Positions 43,432 through 51,241 are shown, counted from the first letter of the stretch. The stretch: DNA of 64,000 nucleotides from Methylobacterium hispanicum (GCF_022179285.1 NZ_BPQO01000025.1:42592-106591); one strand, 5' to 3'. The notes: a model not told the origin generated them from the letters alone. Numbers and translations are program-made.

Positions 43432-43459
43432 AAGCCCCGGCCCGCGCCGGGGCTTTTTT
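43432..43459 (+). terminator. Intrinsic terminator of phyR
   Basis: AGCCCCGGC/GCCGGGGCT stem (43433-43441 and 43446-43454, extended by A-T) with loop CCGC and a T6 run at 43454-43459: a textbook rho-independent terminator about 85 bp after phyR. Confidence 0.88.
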
Positions 43460-43481
43460 CGTCCAACCGCCGGCGAGGCAC

Positions 43482-43514
43482 AAAAAAAACGGGCCGGAGG
43501 TGGCTCCAGCCCGT
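43482..43514 (-). terminator. Intrinsic terminator of the predicted sRNA
   Basis: On the minus strand the stem ACGGGC/GCCCGT (43514-43509 and 43494-43489) encloses GGAG/CTCC, and is followed by T8 (43489-43482). No protein gene on that strand ends here, so it must serve a noncoding transcript. Confidence 0.85.
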
Positions 43515-43572
43515 CTGAGAGGTTCCGGCCGATGCACAAGGGGAATGCGGGGAGGACCAGGTGGCCGGGTCC
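43483..43572 (-). ncRNA. Predicted stress-induced sRNA beside phyR
   Basis: The minus strand has an exact EcfG-type promoter (43603-43579) and, about 90 bp on, a strong intrinsic terminator (43514-43482). No reading frame of useful length lies between. The predicted RNA starts near 43572 with a GGACC...GGUCC hairpin, continues with a C-rich single-stranded part containing CCUCCCC and AUUCCCC (able to pair with Shine-Dalgarno sequences) and ends in the terminator stem. Architecture and control resemble the sigma-T-dependent sRNA GsrN of Caulobacter; homology is not claimed. Expression is unproved. Confidence 0.6.
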
Positions 43573-43578
43573 TCTACG

Positions 43579-43603
43579 AACGTGCCGCCGGGCCCTGGGT
43601 TCC
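43579..43603 (-). promoter_or_regulatory. EcfG-type promoter of the predicted sRNA
   Basis: On the minus strand GGAAC (43603-43599), 16 bp spacer, CGTT (43582-43579). The 12-mer TCGGCCGGAACC around the -35 occurs again inside the transcribed part (43532-43521), without a second -10. Confidence 0.72.
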
Positions 43604-43738
43604 GGCCGAGAGGCGCATTTTATTCCCCAAGCGTGCTTTTTGCGCAACATTCGGAGCCTGTGGACAAGCTGCGTGGGGAGCGGCACCCATGGCCGTTCGA
43701 AGGACGAATACTGGGACTCGCCAGGATCTCGGCAGGGT

Positions 43739-43764
43739 GGAACCGGGACGCGGGAGCACGCGTT
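43739..43764 (+). promoter_or_regulatory. EcfG-type promoter of the 125-residue protein gene
   Basis: GGAAC (43739-43743), 17 bp spacer, CGTT (43761-43764). Predicted start near 43771, about 34 nt before ATG 43805. Confidence 0.75.
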
Positions 43765-43804
43765 CTCTTAACAACCTGTCAAGCTCCCATCGGAGGCGGC
43801 GACG

Positions 43805-44182
43805 ATGCTTCGGTCTGGCTTCATTCTGGGCGTGAGTGCACCGGCCGCAATCCTCACCCTGATGGTCCATCCCATGGTCCGCGACACCGCCGACCGCTGG
43901 ACCGCGCCAGTGGCAGTGACGAGCGCCCAGACACCCGCCGCGCTGCCATCGCCCGCGCCGCTGCCCGGCATGCGCCCGGTCTCCCTGGCGATCAGCCCGA
44001 CCCGCATCGCCGGCGTCCCGCGCCTCGAGAGCCGCCCCGCCCCGTCCGCGCAGGGCGCCGAGTCGGAGGAGCGGCCCGTTCTCAAGCCCCGGCGGACCAT
44101 GCGGGAGGGCTGCGAGGCGGCGCTCAGTGCCCTGGTTGGGGCAGAGGCGCGCCGCATGCTCCCGGGCCGCTGCATCTCCTGA
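43805..44182 (+). CDS. Exported hypothetical protein under stress promoter
   Basis: A 125-residue protein with a hydrophobic N-terminus (GFILGVSAPAAILTLMVHPM) that may be an uncleaved anchor or signal peptide. A Pro/Ala-rich periplasmic part follows, then a C-terminal segment with two cysteines (REGCEAALSALV and PGRCIS) that could form a disulfide. No family recognised. It ends before a long hairpin and is preceded by an exact EcfG-type promoter, so stress induction is expected. Confidence 0.68.
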   Translation: MLRSGFILGVSAPAAILTLMVHPMVRDTADRWTAPVAVTSAQTPAALPSPAPLPGMRPVSLAISPTRIAGVPRLESRPAPSAQGAESEERPVLKPRRTMREGCEAALSALVGAEARRMLPGRCIS

Positions 44183-44201
44183 CGCCCGGGCGATCCGCCG
44201 A

Positions 44202-44257
44202 TCGAACCGATACGAGAAAGGCCCCGCGCATGCGGGGCCTTTCTCGTATCGGTTCGA
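44202..44257. terminator. 26 bp perfect bidirectional terminator hairpin
   Basis: Arms 44202-44227 and 44232-44257 are perfect reverse complements (26 bp) with loop GCAT. A CTTTTCG run follows on the plus strand, and on the minus strand the gene end is 66 bp away. The hairpin separates the convergent 125-residue protein and KGG-protein genes. Stem length is well above that of usual intrinsic terminators. Confidence 0.82.
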
Positions 44258-44322
44258 CTTTTCGAAAAGAGACGGCGCCCGTCCCCGGCCGGGGAGGGCG
44301 CCGCGAGCCGTGCGGCCGACGA

Positions 44323-44514
44323 TCACTCCCCGGCGCGACCCGTGCCGGTGGATTGCCCACCCTTGCGTCCGGCCGACGAGGCCAACTCACGGTCCTGCGA
44401 GAAGGAGCGCTTCTCGGCCGGCACGCTACGGCCGCCCTTGCTGGCGATCTCGCGCTGACGCTCGATGTTCATGGACGCAAAACCTCGCTTCGAGGTCGAA
44501 TTTCCCGATGCCAT
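44323..44514 (-). CDS. KGG-repeat stress protein (YciG-like)
   Basis: A 63-residue hydrophilic protein with the KGG repeat family pattern: RGFASMNIERQREIASKGGRSVPAEKRSFSQDRELASSAGRKGGQS. Two GG-containing repeats follow SASKGG/SSAGRKGG spacing as in stress-induced YciG/GsiB-type proteins. A GGAAC-N17-GGTT element on the minus strand (44574-44549), one base off the EcfG consensus, lies about 35 bp upstream. ATG 44514 gives the normal family start; an upstream ATG at 44544 is possible. Confidence 0.85.
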   Translation of the reverse strand: MASGNSTSKRGFASMNIERQREIASKGGRSVPAEKRSFSQDRELASSAGRKGGQSTGTGRAGE

Positions 44515-44548
44515 CAGTCCCTCCTCAGGCTTCGCTTCACTCACTCAC

Positions 44549-44574
44549 AACCTTCGCCAATAACCGATGGTTCC
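44549..44574 (-). promoter_or_regulatory. Near-consensus EcfG-type promoter of the KGG gene
   Basis: On the minus strand GGAAC (44574-44570), 17 bp spacer, GGTT (44552-44549); consensus would be CGTT. Predicted start near 44542, about 28 nt before ATG 44514, which excludes the longer start at 44544. Confidence 0.5.
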
Positions 44575-44695
44575 TGTTCCGGTTGGTCGCGGGCCGTTCC
44601 GCAACCGGGCCTGTGCTCGCCCGTTGAAGCGAGGACGGCGCCGGGAACAAGCCGGCGCGAAAGCTTGGCCGTAGCCAGAACGGGACAGTAGCAGG

Positions 44696-44905
44696 ATGAC
44701 GAACCGCGAGATGGCGAAGGGTGCGGTGGAGCACGGCGATGCCGGCCAGCACGCGAACGCGAAGCCCCTCCCGCCGATGCCGGCACCCGAGGACAGCACC
44801 ACCCCCTCGACCCGCGAGGAGCCGATCGATTCGCCCCAGCCGAACGCCAGCGCCAAGCGCCGGCCGCCGGAGGCCGGCGAGATGGGCCTGACGACGCGGC
44901 GCTGA
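44696..44905 (+). CDS. Small disordered hydrophilic protein
   Basis: A 69-residue protein rich in Pro, Glu, Ala and Ser (PPMPAPEDSTTPSTREEPIDSPQPN), with no predicted fold, membrane segment or cysteine. AGCAGG precedes ATG 44696. Such short disordered proteins are frequent near stress genes in this group. No EcfG-type promoter at correct spacing was found, though a lone GGAAC lies at 44644. Function unknown. Confidence 0.5.
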   Translation: MTNREMAKGAVEHGDAGQHANAKPLPPMPAPEDSTTPSTREEPIDSPQPNASAKRRPPEAGEMGLTTRR

Positions 44906-44915
44906 GACTGCGGCC

Positions 44916-45740
44916 TCACGCGCGCCGGACCCGCCCCGCGCGGGCGAGAAGCAGGACGAGGAGCCCGATCCCCAGGACGGTCGCGACGCCCGCGACCGCC
45001 AGGATGCGGCGCACCAGCGGCGTGTAGATGCCCCGCGCCGCGTCGAAGCCGTAGCAGAGCAGGGCGAGCCGGTCGCCCAGGCTGCCGGTCCGGCCCTCGC
45101 CGGCCTCGACCAGGGCGAGGCGCAGGTCGCGCCCGTTGAGCGCCAGCGGCGAGAGGATGCGGGCGACGCGGCCCTCCGGTGTGAGCAGGATCGCCGCGGC
45201 CGGGTGCGCGATGCTGTCCGTGCCCGGATCCGGTACGTAGCCGTAGCCGAGCGCCCGGGTCAGCGTATCGACCGCGGCGGCGGTGCCGACCAGCGCCCGC
45301 GGCCGGACGGGGGACGGCGCAGCACCGAGATCCGCCGCCAGCATGCGGCGCGCCGCCGCGGCGCCGTCCCGCGGGTCGAGCCCGACGAGGACGAAGCCGT
45401 AATCGCGCCCGGCCACGAGGCCGGTCGCCTCGAGCGCGGCGGCCGAGAGCGAGAGCATCGGGTCGCAAACGTTGCCGCAGGTGTAATCGACCGGCAGCAG
45501 CAGGACCGGGCGCCCGCCCGCGACCGCGGCGAGCGTCACGGCGCGCTCGCCGTCCGCCTCCGTGAAGGCGAGGTCGAGGGGTGCGCGCGCATCCGGCGGC
45601 GGCGCGACCGCGACCCGGGCCAGCTCCATCTGCGTCAGCCTCGCGGCGGCCGGGTTCGGCAGGAGCACCTGGAGCGCGCCCGCGAGGGCGGTCGCCCGCA
45701 TCAGCGCGGTTCGGCCGCGGGTCGATCGTCCCGAACGCAT
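44916..45740 (-). CDS. SCO1/SenC-family copper protein
   Basis: A 274-residue protein: signal peptide (LMRATALAGALQVLLPNPAAA), thioredoxin-like SCO domain with copper-binding CGNVC in PVDYTCGNVCDPM near residue 100, and a C-terminal transmembrane helix (VAGVATVLGIGLLVLLLARAG). The third copper ligand His is plausibly in DSIAHPAAAI. SCO proteins deliver copper to cytochrome oxidase or act as thiol oxidoreductases in the periplasm. GAGGAAG lies 6 bp before ATG 45740. No cox genes adjoin. Confidence 0.87.
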   Translation of the reverse strand: MRSGRSTRGRTALMRATALAGALQVLLPNPAAARLTQMELARVAVAPPPDARAPLDLAFTEADGERAVTLAAVAGGRPVLLLPVDYTCGNVCDPMLSLSAAALEATGLVAGRDYGFVLVGLDPRDGAAAARRMLAADLGAAPSPVRPRALVGTAAAVDTLTRALGYGYVPDPGTDSIAHPAAAILLTPEGRVARILSPLALNGRDLRLALVEAGEGRTGSLGDRLALLCYGFDAARGIYTPLVRRILAVAGVATVLGIGLLVLLLARAGRVRRA

Positions 45741-45870
45741 CGCTTCCTCGTCTCGCAGGCCGTGATCCCTGCCGGGCGCGGGGCGCGCCCGCACTGGACA
45801 AGTCCCGAACCTTCCGCATGGATGCAGGGCCCGCTTGGTGAGGGCCAGAGCGTTGCCACGGAGCGTTGCC

Positions 45871-46314
45871 ATGACCCTCGACACCGAGGTCTCCTCCCTG
45901 CGGCAGGTGCCGCTCTTCCGCGAGGTGGAGCCCGCGCGGCTGAAGCTGCTCGCCTTCACGAGCGAGCGCGTGCATTTCGAGCCGGGACAGCGCTTCTTCA
46001 CCCGCGGCGACGCGTCGGATGCCGCCTACCTGATCCTGGAGGGCAGCGCCGCGGTCAGCCTCGACGGGCCGGCCGGCCCGATCCGGCTCGCGCTGCTCGG
46101 GCCGGACGCACTGGTGGGCGAGATGGGCATCCTGGCCGACCAGCCGCGCTCCGCCACGGTGACGGCCGAGAGCGCCACCACGGCGCTGCGCATCGACCGG
46201 GGCGTGTTCCTCGAGCTGCTGGCGCAGTTCCCGCAGATCGGCATCGCGGTCATGCGCGAGTTGGCGCTTCGCCTGGAGCAGACCAACCAAGCGCTCGCGC
46301 AGAGCCGGGCCTGA
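45871..46314 (+). CDS. Cyclic-nucleotide-binding-domain protein
   Basis: A 147-residue single-domain protein of the CAP effector fold. It has VPLFREVEPARLKLLAFTSERVHFEPGQRFFTRGD, then the phosphate-binding-cassette region LLGPDALVGEMGILADQPRSATVTAE, containing the Glu and Arg expected to contact the cyclic nucleotide phosphate. There is no helix-turn-helix, so it is not itself a transcription factor. It may sense cNMP and act on a partner protein. Divergent from the SCO gene by 130 bp. Confidence 0.9.
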   Translation: MTLDTEVSSLRQVPLFREVEPARLKLLAFTSERVHFEPGQRFFTRGDASDAAYLILEGSAAVSLDGPAGPIRLALLGPDALVGEMGILADQPRSATVTAESATTALRIDRGVFLELLAQFPQIGIAVMRELALRLEQTNQALAQSRA

Positions 46315-46348
46315 GTCCCCGGCCCTCGTCTCGGTCCTCGTCCCGGTC

Positions 46349-47773
46349 TCACGGCGCCTCCGCCCGCAGGCGGCGGGCATTGGCGCGGCCGTAGACGCCG
46401 TAGAGCCCGAGCCCCAAGACGAGCCAGAGGGCGAGCCGGAGCCATGTGTCGCCGGGCAGGCCCGCCATCAGAACCAGGCAGCAGAGGATGCCGAGCCCCG
46501 CGACCAGCGGGGCCGCCGGCACCCGGAAGGGGCGGGGCCGGTCCGGATCCCGTCGGCGCAGCAGCGGCACCGCCGCACAGACCAGGCAGAAGGCGAGCAG
46601 CGTCCCGATGCTGACGAGTTCGCCCAGCACCTCGAGCGGCACGAAGGCGGCGACGAGCGCCGTGCCGACCCCGATCAGGCCCTGGCTCCGCGCGGGCGTG
46701 CGCCGCACCGGATCGACCCGCGCGAAGGCCGCGGGCAGGAGCCCGTCGCGGGCCATCGCGAAGCAGATCCGGGACTGCCCGTAGAGGGCGGTGAGCGCCG
46801 AGGTGGTGAGGCCGACAAGCGCGCCGAGCTTGATCACCAGAGCGAAGCCGCCGAGCCCGGCCGCATCGACCGCGCGGGCGATCGGGTCGGGCACGTCGAG
46901 GTCGCGGTAGGGCACGAGGCCCGTGAGCACCGCGGCGACCAGCACGTAGAGCAGGGTGGTCAGCGCCAGCGAGCCGAGCAGCCCCACTGGCGCGTCGCGC
47001 TGGGGCCGGCGCGTCTCGCCGACCGCGGTCGAGACCGTCTCGAAGCCGATGAAGGCGAAGAACACCACGCCCGCCCCGCGCAGCACGCCGCTCCAGCCGT
47101 ACTCGCCGAAACGGCCCGCGTTCTCCGGCACGAAGGGCCGCCACAGCTCGGGCCGCAGATGCGCGAGGCCGACCGCCACGAAGGCCAGGATGATCGCGAC
47201 CTTCAGCGCCACCAGCGCGGCGTTGGCGGCCGCCGCCTCCCGGGTGCCGCGGATCAGCAGCCAGGACAGGGCCAGCACGATCAGGCCGGCCGGCAGGTTG
47301 ACGAGCCCGCCCGCCCCGGGCGCGGCGGCGAGCGCCGGGGGGAGGGCGAGGCCGAGGTCGGCGAGCAGGCTCTGGGCGTAGCCCGACCAGCCGACCGCCA
47401 CCGTGGCGGCCGCGAAGGCGAATTCGAGCACGAGGTCCCAGCCCACGATCCAGGCGCAGAGTTCGCCGAGGCTCGCCCGGGTGTAGGTGTAGGTCGAGCC
47501 CGAGGCCGGCATCATCGCGGCGAGCTCCGCGTAGCAGAGGCCGACGAAGGCGCAGGCGATCCCGCCGAGCGCGAAGGAGAGCACCAGAGCCGGCCCCGCA
47601 TAGGCCGCCGCCGCCGTGCCGGTCAGAACGAAGATCCCCGCCCCGATCGTGGCGCCGAGCCCGATGCAGAGGAGGCTGAACCCCGTGAGGTCGCGGGCGA
47701 GGCCGGGCCCTGCGCCGGAATCGTCCTCCGCGGGCGGGACGCGGGCGGCATCCGTGATCGTGCGGTCGTGCAT
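46349..47773 (-). CDS. APC-family amino acid permease
   Basis: A 474-residue permease with twelve or more transmembrane segments. The N-terminal signature GLGATIGAGIFVLTGTAAA is the substrate-binding unwound helix of APC transporters, and ASGSTYTYTRASLGE matches the cationic amino acid (CAT) group. The C-terminus is shorter than that of mammalian CATs. ATG 47773 is chosen because the cytoplasmic tail then has usual length. The amino acid transported is not known. Confidence 0.9.
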   Translation of the reverse strand: MHDRTITDAARVPPAEDDSGAGPGLARDLTGFSLLCIGLGATIGAGIFVLTGTAAAAYAGPALVLSFALGGIACAFVGLCYAELAAMMPASGSTYTYTRASLGELCAWIVGWDLVLEFAFAAATVAVGWSGYAQSLLADLGLALPPALAAAPGAGGLVNLPAGLIVLALSWLLIRGTREAAAANAALVALKVAIILAFVAVGLAHLRPELWRPFVPENAGRFGEYGWSGVLRGAGVVFFAFIGFETVSTAVGETRRPQRDAPVGLLGSLALTTLLYVLVAAVLTGLVPYRDLDVPDPIARAVDAAGLGGFALVIKLGALVGLTTSALTALYGQSRICFAMARDGLLPAAFARVDPVRRTPARSQGLIGVGTALVAAFVPLEVLGELVSIGTLLAFCLVCAAVPLLRRRDPDRPRPFRVPAAPLVAGLGILCCLVLMAGLPGDTWLRLALWLVLGLGLYGVYGRANARRLRAEAP

Positions 47774-48079
47774 GAGGATTCCTGAATCCCGTCCCGGCCC
47801 ATCCGGCAACTCCCGCCCGGCAAGTTCCGCGCCCCCCCGGGTCGGGCCCTCGTCCCAGGTCTCGCGAACGTGAGAGCCGGGGCCGGGGCATACCCATTAC
47901 AAGTCAGCGCAAGACTTCACGGACTCGAGCGGGATCGGGCACCGCTCGTCTTGGTCTCGACGGCTTCCCTGCTGTAGACGAGCCTTGCGCTCGCGCACAT
48001 GGAATAAACAGCGCTCTCGAACGTGTGGCCTGCACCAACCGAGGGCCGAGGGGCGCCACGGACGCATCAGGGGAAACGC
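47774..48079. other. Divergent intergenic region, nothing firm
   Basis: 306 bp between the divergent APC and MHS transporter genes. A -35/-10-like pair TTGGTC (47951) and TAGACG (47975) with an 18 bp spacer points toward the MHS gene, but it is weak. No repeat, operator or small gene is supported. Confidence 0.35.
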
Positions 48080-49396
48080 ATGGCCTCGTTCTCGGAGAGC
48101 GACCGCGGGCGGTCGAAGGTTGCCACGGTGCTGCGCGTCACCAGCGGCAACTTCCTGGAGATGTTCGACTTCTTCCTGTTCGGTTTCTACGCCTCGTACA
48201 TCTCGAAGGCGTTCTTCCCCGGCGGGAACGAGTACGCCTCCCTGATGCTCACCTTCGCCACCTTCGGCGCGGGTTTCCTGATGCGCCCCCTCGGGGCGAT
48301 CTTCCTGGGCGCCTATGTCGACCGGATCGGGCGGCGCCAGGGGCTCATCGTCACGCTCACCATCATGGCGGCGGGCACGATCCTGATCGCCTTCGTGCCG
48401 GGCTACGAGACGATCGGGCTCGCCGCCCCGGCCCTCGTGCTGATCGGGCGCCTGCTCCAGGGCTTCTCGGCGGGCGTCGAGCTCGGGGGCGTCTCGGTCT
48501 ACCTCGCCGAGATGGCCACGCCCGGGCACAAGGGCTTCTACGTCTCCTGGCAATCGGGTAGCCAGCAGGTCGCCGTGATGGCCGCCGCCATCATCGGCTA
48601 CGCGCTCAACCACAGCCTGACGCCCGGCCAGATGGGTGACTGGGGCTGGCGCATCCCCTTCCTCATCGGCTGCGCGATCGTGCCGTTCCTGTTCTACATC
48701 CGCCGCTCGCTGGAGGAGACGCAGGAATTCCTCCACCGCAAGGTCCGGCCGAGCACGAGCGAGATCTTCGCCTCGCTTGCCCAGAACTGGAAGATCGTCG
48801 TGCTCGGCATGCTGCTGGTCGCGATGACCACGATCTCGTTCTACACGATCACGGTCTACACCCCGACCTTCGGCAAGTCGGTACTGAAGCTCTCCGATAC
48901 CGACAGCCTGCTGGTCACCTTCTGCACGGCCCTGTCGAACCTGTTCTGGCTGCCGGTGATGGGCGCACTCTCCGACCGGGTCGGCCGCAAGCCCCTGCTG
49001 CTCGTCTTCTCAGGCCTGACCCTGCTCACCGCCTACCCGGCGCTGGCCTGGCTCGTCGGCCACGTCTCCTTCGGCAACATGCTGATCGTGCTGCTCTGGC
49101 TGTCCTTCCTGTACGGCAGCTACAACGGCGCCATGGTGGTGGCTCTGACCGAGGTGGTGCCGGCCAAGGTCCGCACCGCAGGCTTCTCGCTCGCCTACTC
49201 GCTCGCGACCGCCTTCTTCGGCGGCTTCACCCCGCTGGTCTCGACCTGGCTGATCGAGCAGACCGAGAACCGGGCCGCTCCCGGCATCTGGATGGCCTTC
49301 GGCGGCGCCTGCGGCTTGGTGGCGACGCTAGCGATCTACCGCGGCGCGGCCGTGCGCGCCCGCGCCGGAACGCTCGCGGCCGACCCGGCGCGCTGA
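48080..49396 (+). CDS. MHS-family MFS transporter (citrate-proton symporter-like)
   Basis: A 438-residue, twelve-helix major facilitator of the metabolite:H+ symporter group. Signatures: VTSGNFLEMFDFFLFGFYASYI at helix 1, GAYVDRIGRRQGLIV between helices 2 and 3, GFSAGVELGGVSVYLAEMATPGHKGF and GALSDRVGRKP. The FDFFLFGFYA start resembles citrate/tricarballylate transporters (CitA, TcuC), so a tricarboxylate or dicarboxylate is the best guess. AGGGGAAA precedes ATG 48080. Confidence 0.9.
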   Translation: MASFSESDRGRSKVATVLRVTSGNFLEMFDFFLFGFYASYISKAFFPGGNEYASLMLTFATFGAGFLMRPLGAIFLGAYVDRIGRRQGLIVTLTIMAAGTILIAFVPGYETIGLAAPALVLIGRLLQGFSAGVELGGVSVYLAEMATPGHKGFYVSWQSGSQQVAVMAAAIIGYALNHSLTPGQMGDWGWRIPFLIGCAIVPFLFYIRRSLEETQEFLHRKVRPSTSEIFASLAQNWKIVVLGMLLVAMTTISFYTITVYTPTFGKSVLKLSDTDSLLVTFCTALSNLFWLPVMGALSDRVGRKPLLLVFSGLTLLTAYPALAWLVGHVSFGNMLIVLLWLSFLYGSYNGAMVVALTEVVPAKVRTAGFSLAYSLATAFFGGFTPLVSTWLIEQTENRAAPGIWMAFGGACGLVATLAIYRGAAVRARAGTLAADPAR

Positions 49397-49419
49397 GACC
49401 GGCACCGCGGACGCAGGCC

Positions 49420-49635
49420 TCAGCGCAGGTAGCCGCGCGCCCGCAGGTCGCGCTCGACGGCCTCGTGGACGGGCTGCAGCACGTCGTCGTTCCGGGCCGG
49501 CGGCGGTTCGAGGGGTCGCATCGGGGGAAACGCGCGCATCGCGTCCGCGGCCCGGGCGCCCGGATCGCCGTCGCGTGCGCGGCCCACCCCACCCAGGCGC
49601 GCGCCGAGGGCGGATGCGATCAACCTGCTCAGCAT
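49420..49635 (-). CDS. Small hypothetical protein
   Basis: A 71-residue protein: SRLIASALGARLGGVGRARDGDP at the N-terminus and RNDDVLQPVHEAVERDLRARGYLR at the C-terminus. GGGAGGGG lies directly upstream of ATG 49635 as a strong RBS. On the minus strand TGAAC-N16-CGTT (49686-49662) is one base from the EcfG consensus, so weak stress control is possible. No family recognised. Confidence 0.6.
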   Translation of the reverse strand: MLSRLIASALGARLGGVGRARDGDPGARAADAMRAFPPMRPLEPPPARNDDVLQPVHEAVERDLRARGYLR

Positions 49636-49814
49636 AGCCCCTCCCGATTCCCGCAGAGGTCAACGCGCCCGGGCCCCGTTCGTTCAGAGGCTGTATCGGC
49701 CGGCCGCTTGAGGCGGGTCTCCGGGCGCGGTGGCCGGCCGGCGGGCGGGACTTCCGGGCCGGCGCCTCCCGTGGCACCGTCACAGGCGATTCGCCCGGCC
49801 GAGGAGACCGACCG

Positions 49815-50225
49815 ATGAGGCCCGAGCCCCCCGCCACCGCGCCCGCGAAGGGCGGCCTCGTCGCCTACCTGTCGCTCGACGGCGCCCTGAAGGCCGCGGA
49901 TTTCTACGTGCGCGCCCTCGGTGCCGAGATCGCCGCCGCGATGCCGTCCGACGACCGGGGCCGCACCATGCACGTGCATCTCTACGTCAACGGCACGTCG
50001 CTGATGCTGGCCGACGCCTTCCCCGAATACGGCCACGCGCTCGAACCGCCCCGGGCCTTCACGCTGACGCTGATCGTCGAGGACATCGACGCGTGGTGGC
50101 GCCGGGCGATCGAGGCCGGCGCCACGCCCGTGAAGGAGCCCGGGGAGATGTTCTGGGGCGACCGCTACGCCCAGTTCCGGGATCCCTTCGGCGTGCTCTG
50201 GGCCCTCAACCAGCCGAAGGGCTGA
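49815..50225 (+). CDS. PhnB-like VOC-family protein
   Basis: A 136-residue single VOC-domain protein. It starts GGLVAYLSLDGALKAADFYVRALGAEIAAAMPSDDRGRTMHVHLYVNGTSLMLADAF and ends DRYAQFRDPFGVLWALNQPK, matching the PhnB/glyoxalase-like family. No metal site can be assigned with certainty. It begins a three-gene set with an SRPBCC protein and a second PhnB-like protein, a grouping often found in proteobacteria without known reaction. Confidence 0.87.
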   Translation: MRPEPPATAPAKGGLVAYLSLDGALKAADFYVRALGAEIAAAMPSDDRGRTMHVHLYVNGTSLMLADAFPEYGHALEPPRAFTLTLIVEDIDAWWRRAIEAGATPVKEPGEMFWGDRYAQFRDPFGVLWALNQPKG

Positions 50226-50258
50226 CCCGCCGTCCGAGAGACCCCGCGGAGCGAGCCG

Positions 50259-50753
50259 ATGACCGCCGAGACGACCGCTGAGACGTCCACCGAGACGCCC
50301 TCCGGGCGCGACCTCGTCCTCAGCCGCCTGATCCCGGCCCCGCCGAACCTGCTCTACCGGGCCTGGACCGAGCCGGACCTGCTGCGGCGCTGGTTCGCCC
50401 CCGCGCCGTTCCGGGTCACCGAGGCCGAGATCGACCTCAGGCCCGGCGGCACGACCCGGATCGTGATGGAGGGACCGGACGGCACCGCCTTTCCGAGCGC
50501 GGGCGTCTATCTCGAACTCGTCCCGGATGCCCGCATCGTCTTCACCGACGCCTATCTGCGGGCCTGGGAGCCCGCCGCCAAGCCGTTCTTCACCGGCATC
50601 GTCACCTTCGAGCCCGAGGCCGGCGGCACGCGCTACACCGCCCGGGCCCGGCACTGGAGCGCGGCCGACCGGGCCGCCCACGAGACCATGGGGTTCCACG
50701 AGGGCTGGGGCCGCTGCGCCGACCAGCTCGCGGCGCTCGTCGCCACCCTCTGA
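50259..50753 (+). CDS. SRPBCC/AHSA1-domain protein
   Basis: A 164-residue START-like protein of the Aha1 homologue family. LSRLIPAPPNLLYRAWTEPDLLRRWFAPAPF is the typical opening, followed by the DLRPGGTTRIVMEGPDG strand pair and the C-terminal helix HETMGFHEGWGRCADQLAALV. The fold forms a hydrophobic ligand pocket. It starts 33 bp after the first PhnB-like gene, and its TGA overlaps the start of the next by one base. Confidence 0.88.
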   Translation: MTAETTAETSTETPSGRDLVLSRLIPAPPNLLYRAWTEPDLLRRWFAPAPFRVTEAEIDLRPGGTTRIVMEGPDGTAFPSAGVYLELVPDARIVFTDAYLRAWEPAAKPFFTGIVTFEPEAGGTRYTARARHWSAADRAAHETMGFHEGWGRCADQLAALVATL

Positions 50754-51241
50754 TGCGAGAGCTGCCGATGCGCGTCGCGACCTGCCTGTGGTTCGAGCGG
50801 GAGGCCGAGGCCGCCGCCCGCTTCTACGTCGGCCTGATCGCGGATTCGGCGATCGAGCAGGTCCAGCACGCCCCGGGGCCCTGGCCGGGCGGCGCGCCGG
50901 GGGATCCGATCCTCGTGCGCTTCCGCCTCGGCGGCCAGGGCTTCCAGGCCCTGAACGGCGGCAGGCCGGCCGATTACGGCACCGCCGCCTCGATCTCGGT
51001 CACCTGCGCGGACCAGCCTGAGATCGACCGGCTCTGGGAGGCGCTGACCGCGGACGGCGGCCGCGAGATCGCCTGCGGCTGGCTCAACGACCGCTGGGGC
51101 GTGCCCTGGCAGATCGTTCCCGAGGCCCTGCCGCGCCTCCTCGCCGACCCGGACCCCGCGGTCGCCGCACGGGTCTTCCGGGCGATGCAGGGCATGGTGA
51201 AGCTCGATCTCGCCGGGCTGGAGCGCGCCGCGGCGGGCTAG
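50753..51241 (+). CDS. PhnB-like VOC protein (3-demethylubiquinone methyltransferase-like fold)
   Basis: A 162-residue VOC-fold protein: TCLWFEREAEAAARFYVGLIADSAIEQVQ, then GDPILVRFRLGGQGFQALNGG and GWLNDRWGVPWQIVPEALPRLL, matching proteins once called 3-demethylubiquinone-9 3-methyltransferases but lacking a SAM site. A C-terminal helix with ARVFRAMQGMVKLDL completes the family pattern. ATG 50753 overlaps the previous stop; a second ATG at 50768 is possible. Function unknown. Confidence 0.87.
   Translation: MRELPMRVATCLWFEREAEAAARFYVGLIADSAIEQVQHAPGPWPGGAPGDPILVRFRLGGQGFQALNGGRPADYGTAASISVTCADQPEIDRLWEALTADGGREIACGWLNDRWGVPWQIVPEALPRLLADPDPAVAARVFRAMQGMVKLDLAGLERAAAG

Noticed and set aside
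43423..43686. Minus-strand small protein gene beside phyR
   Set aside because: The frame runs through a T8 terminator and past the predicted sRNA promoter; composition is that of a chance frame.
44641..44700. Stress promoter for the 69-residue disordered protein
   Set aside because: GGAAC at 44644 is not followed by CGTT at 16 or 17 bp.
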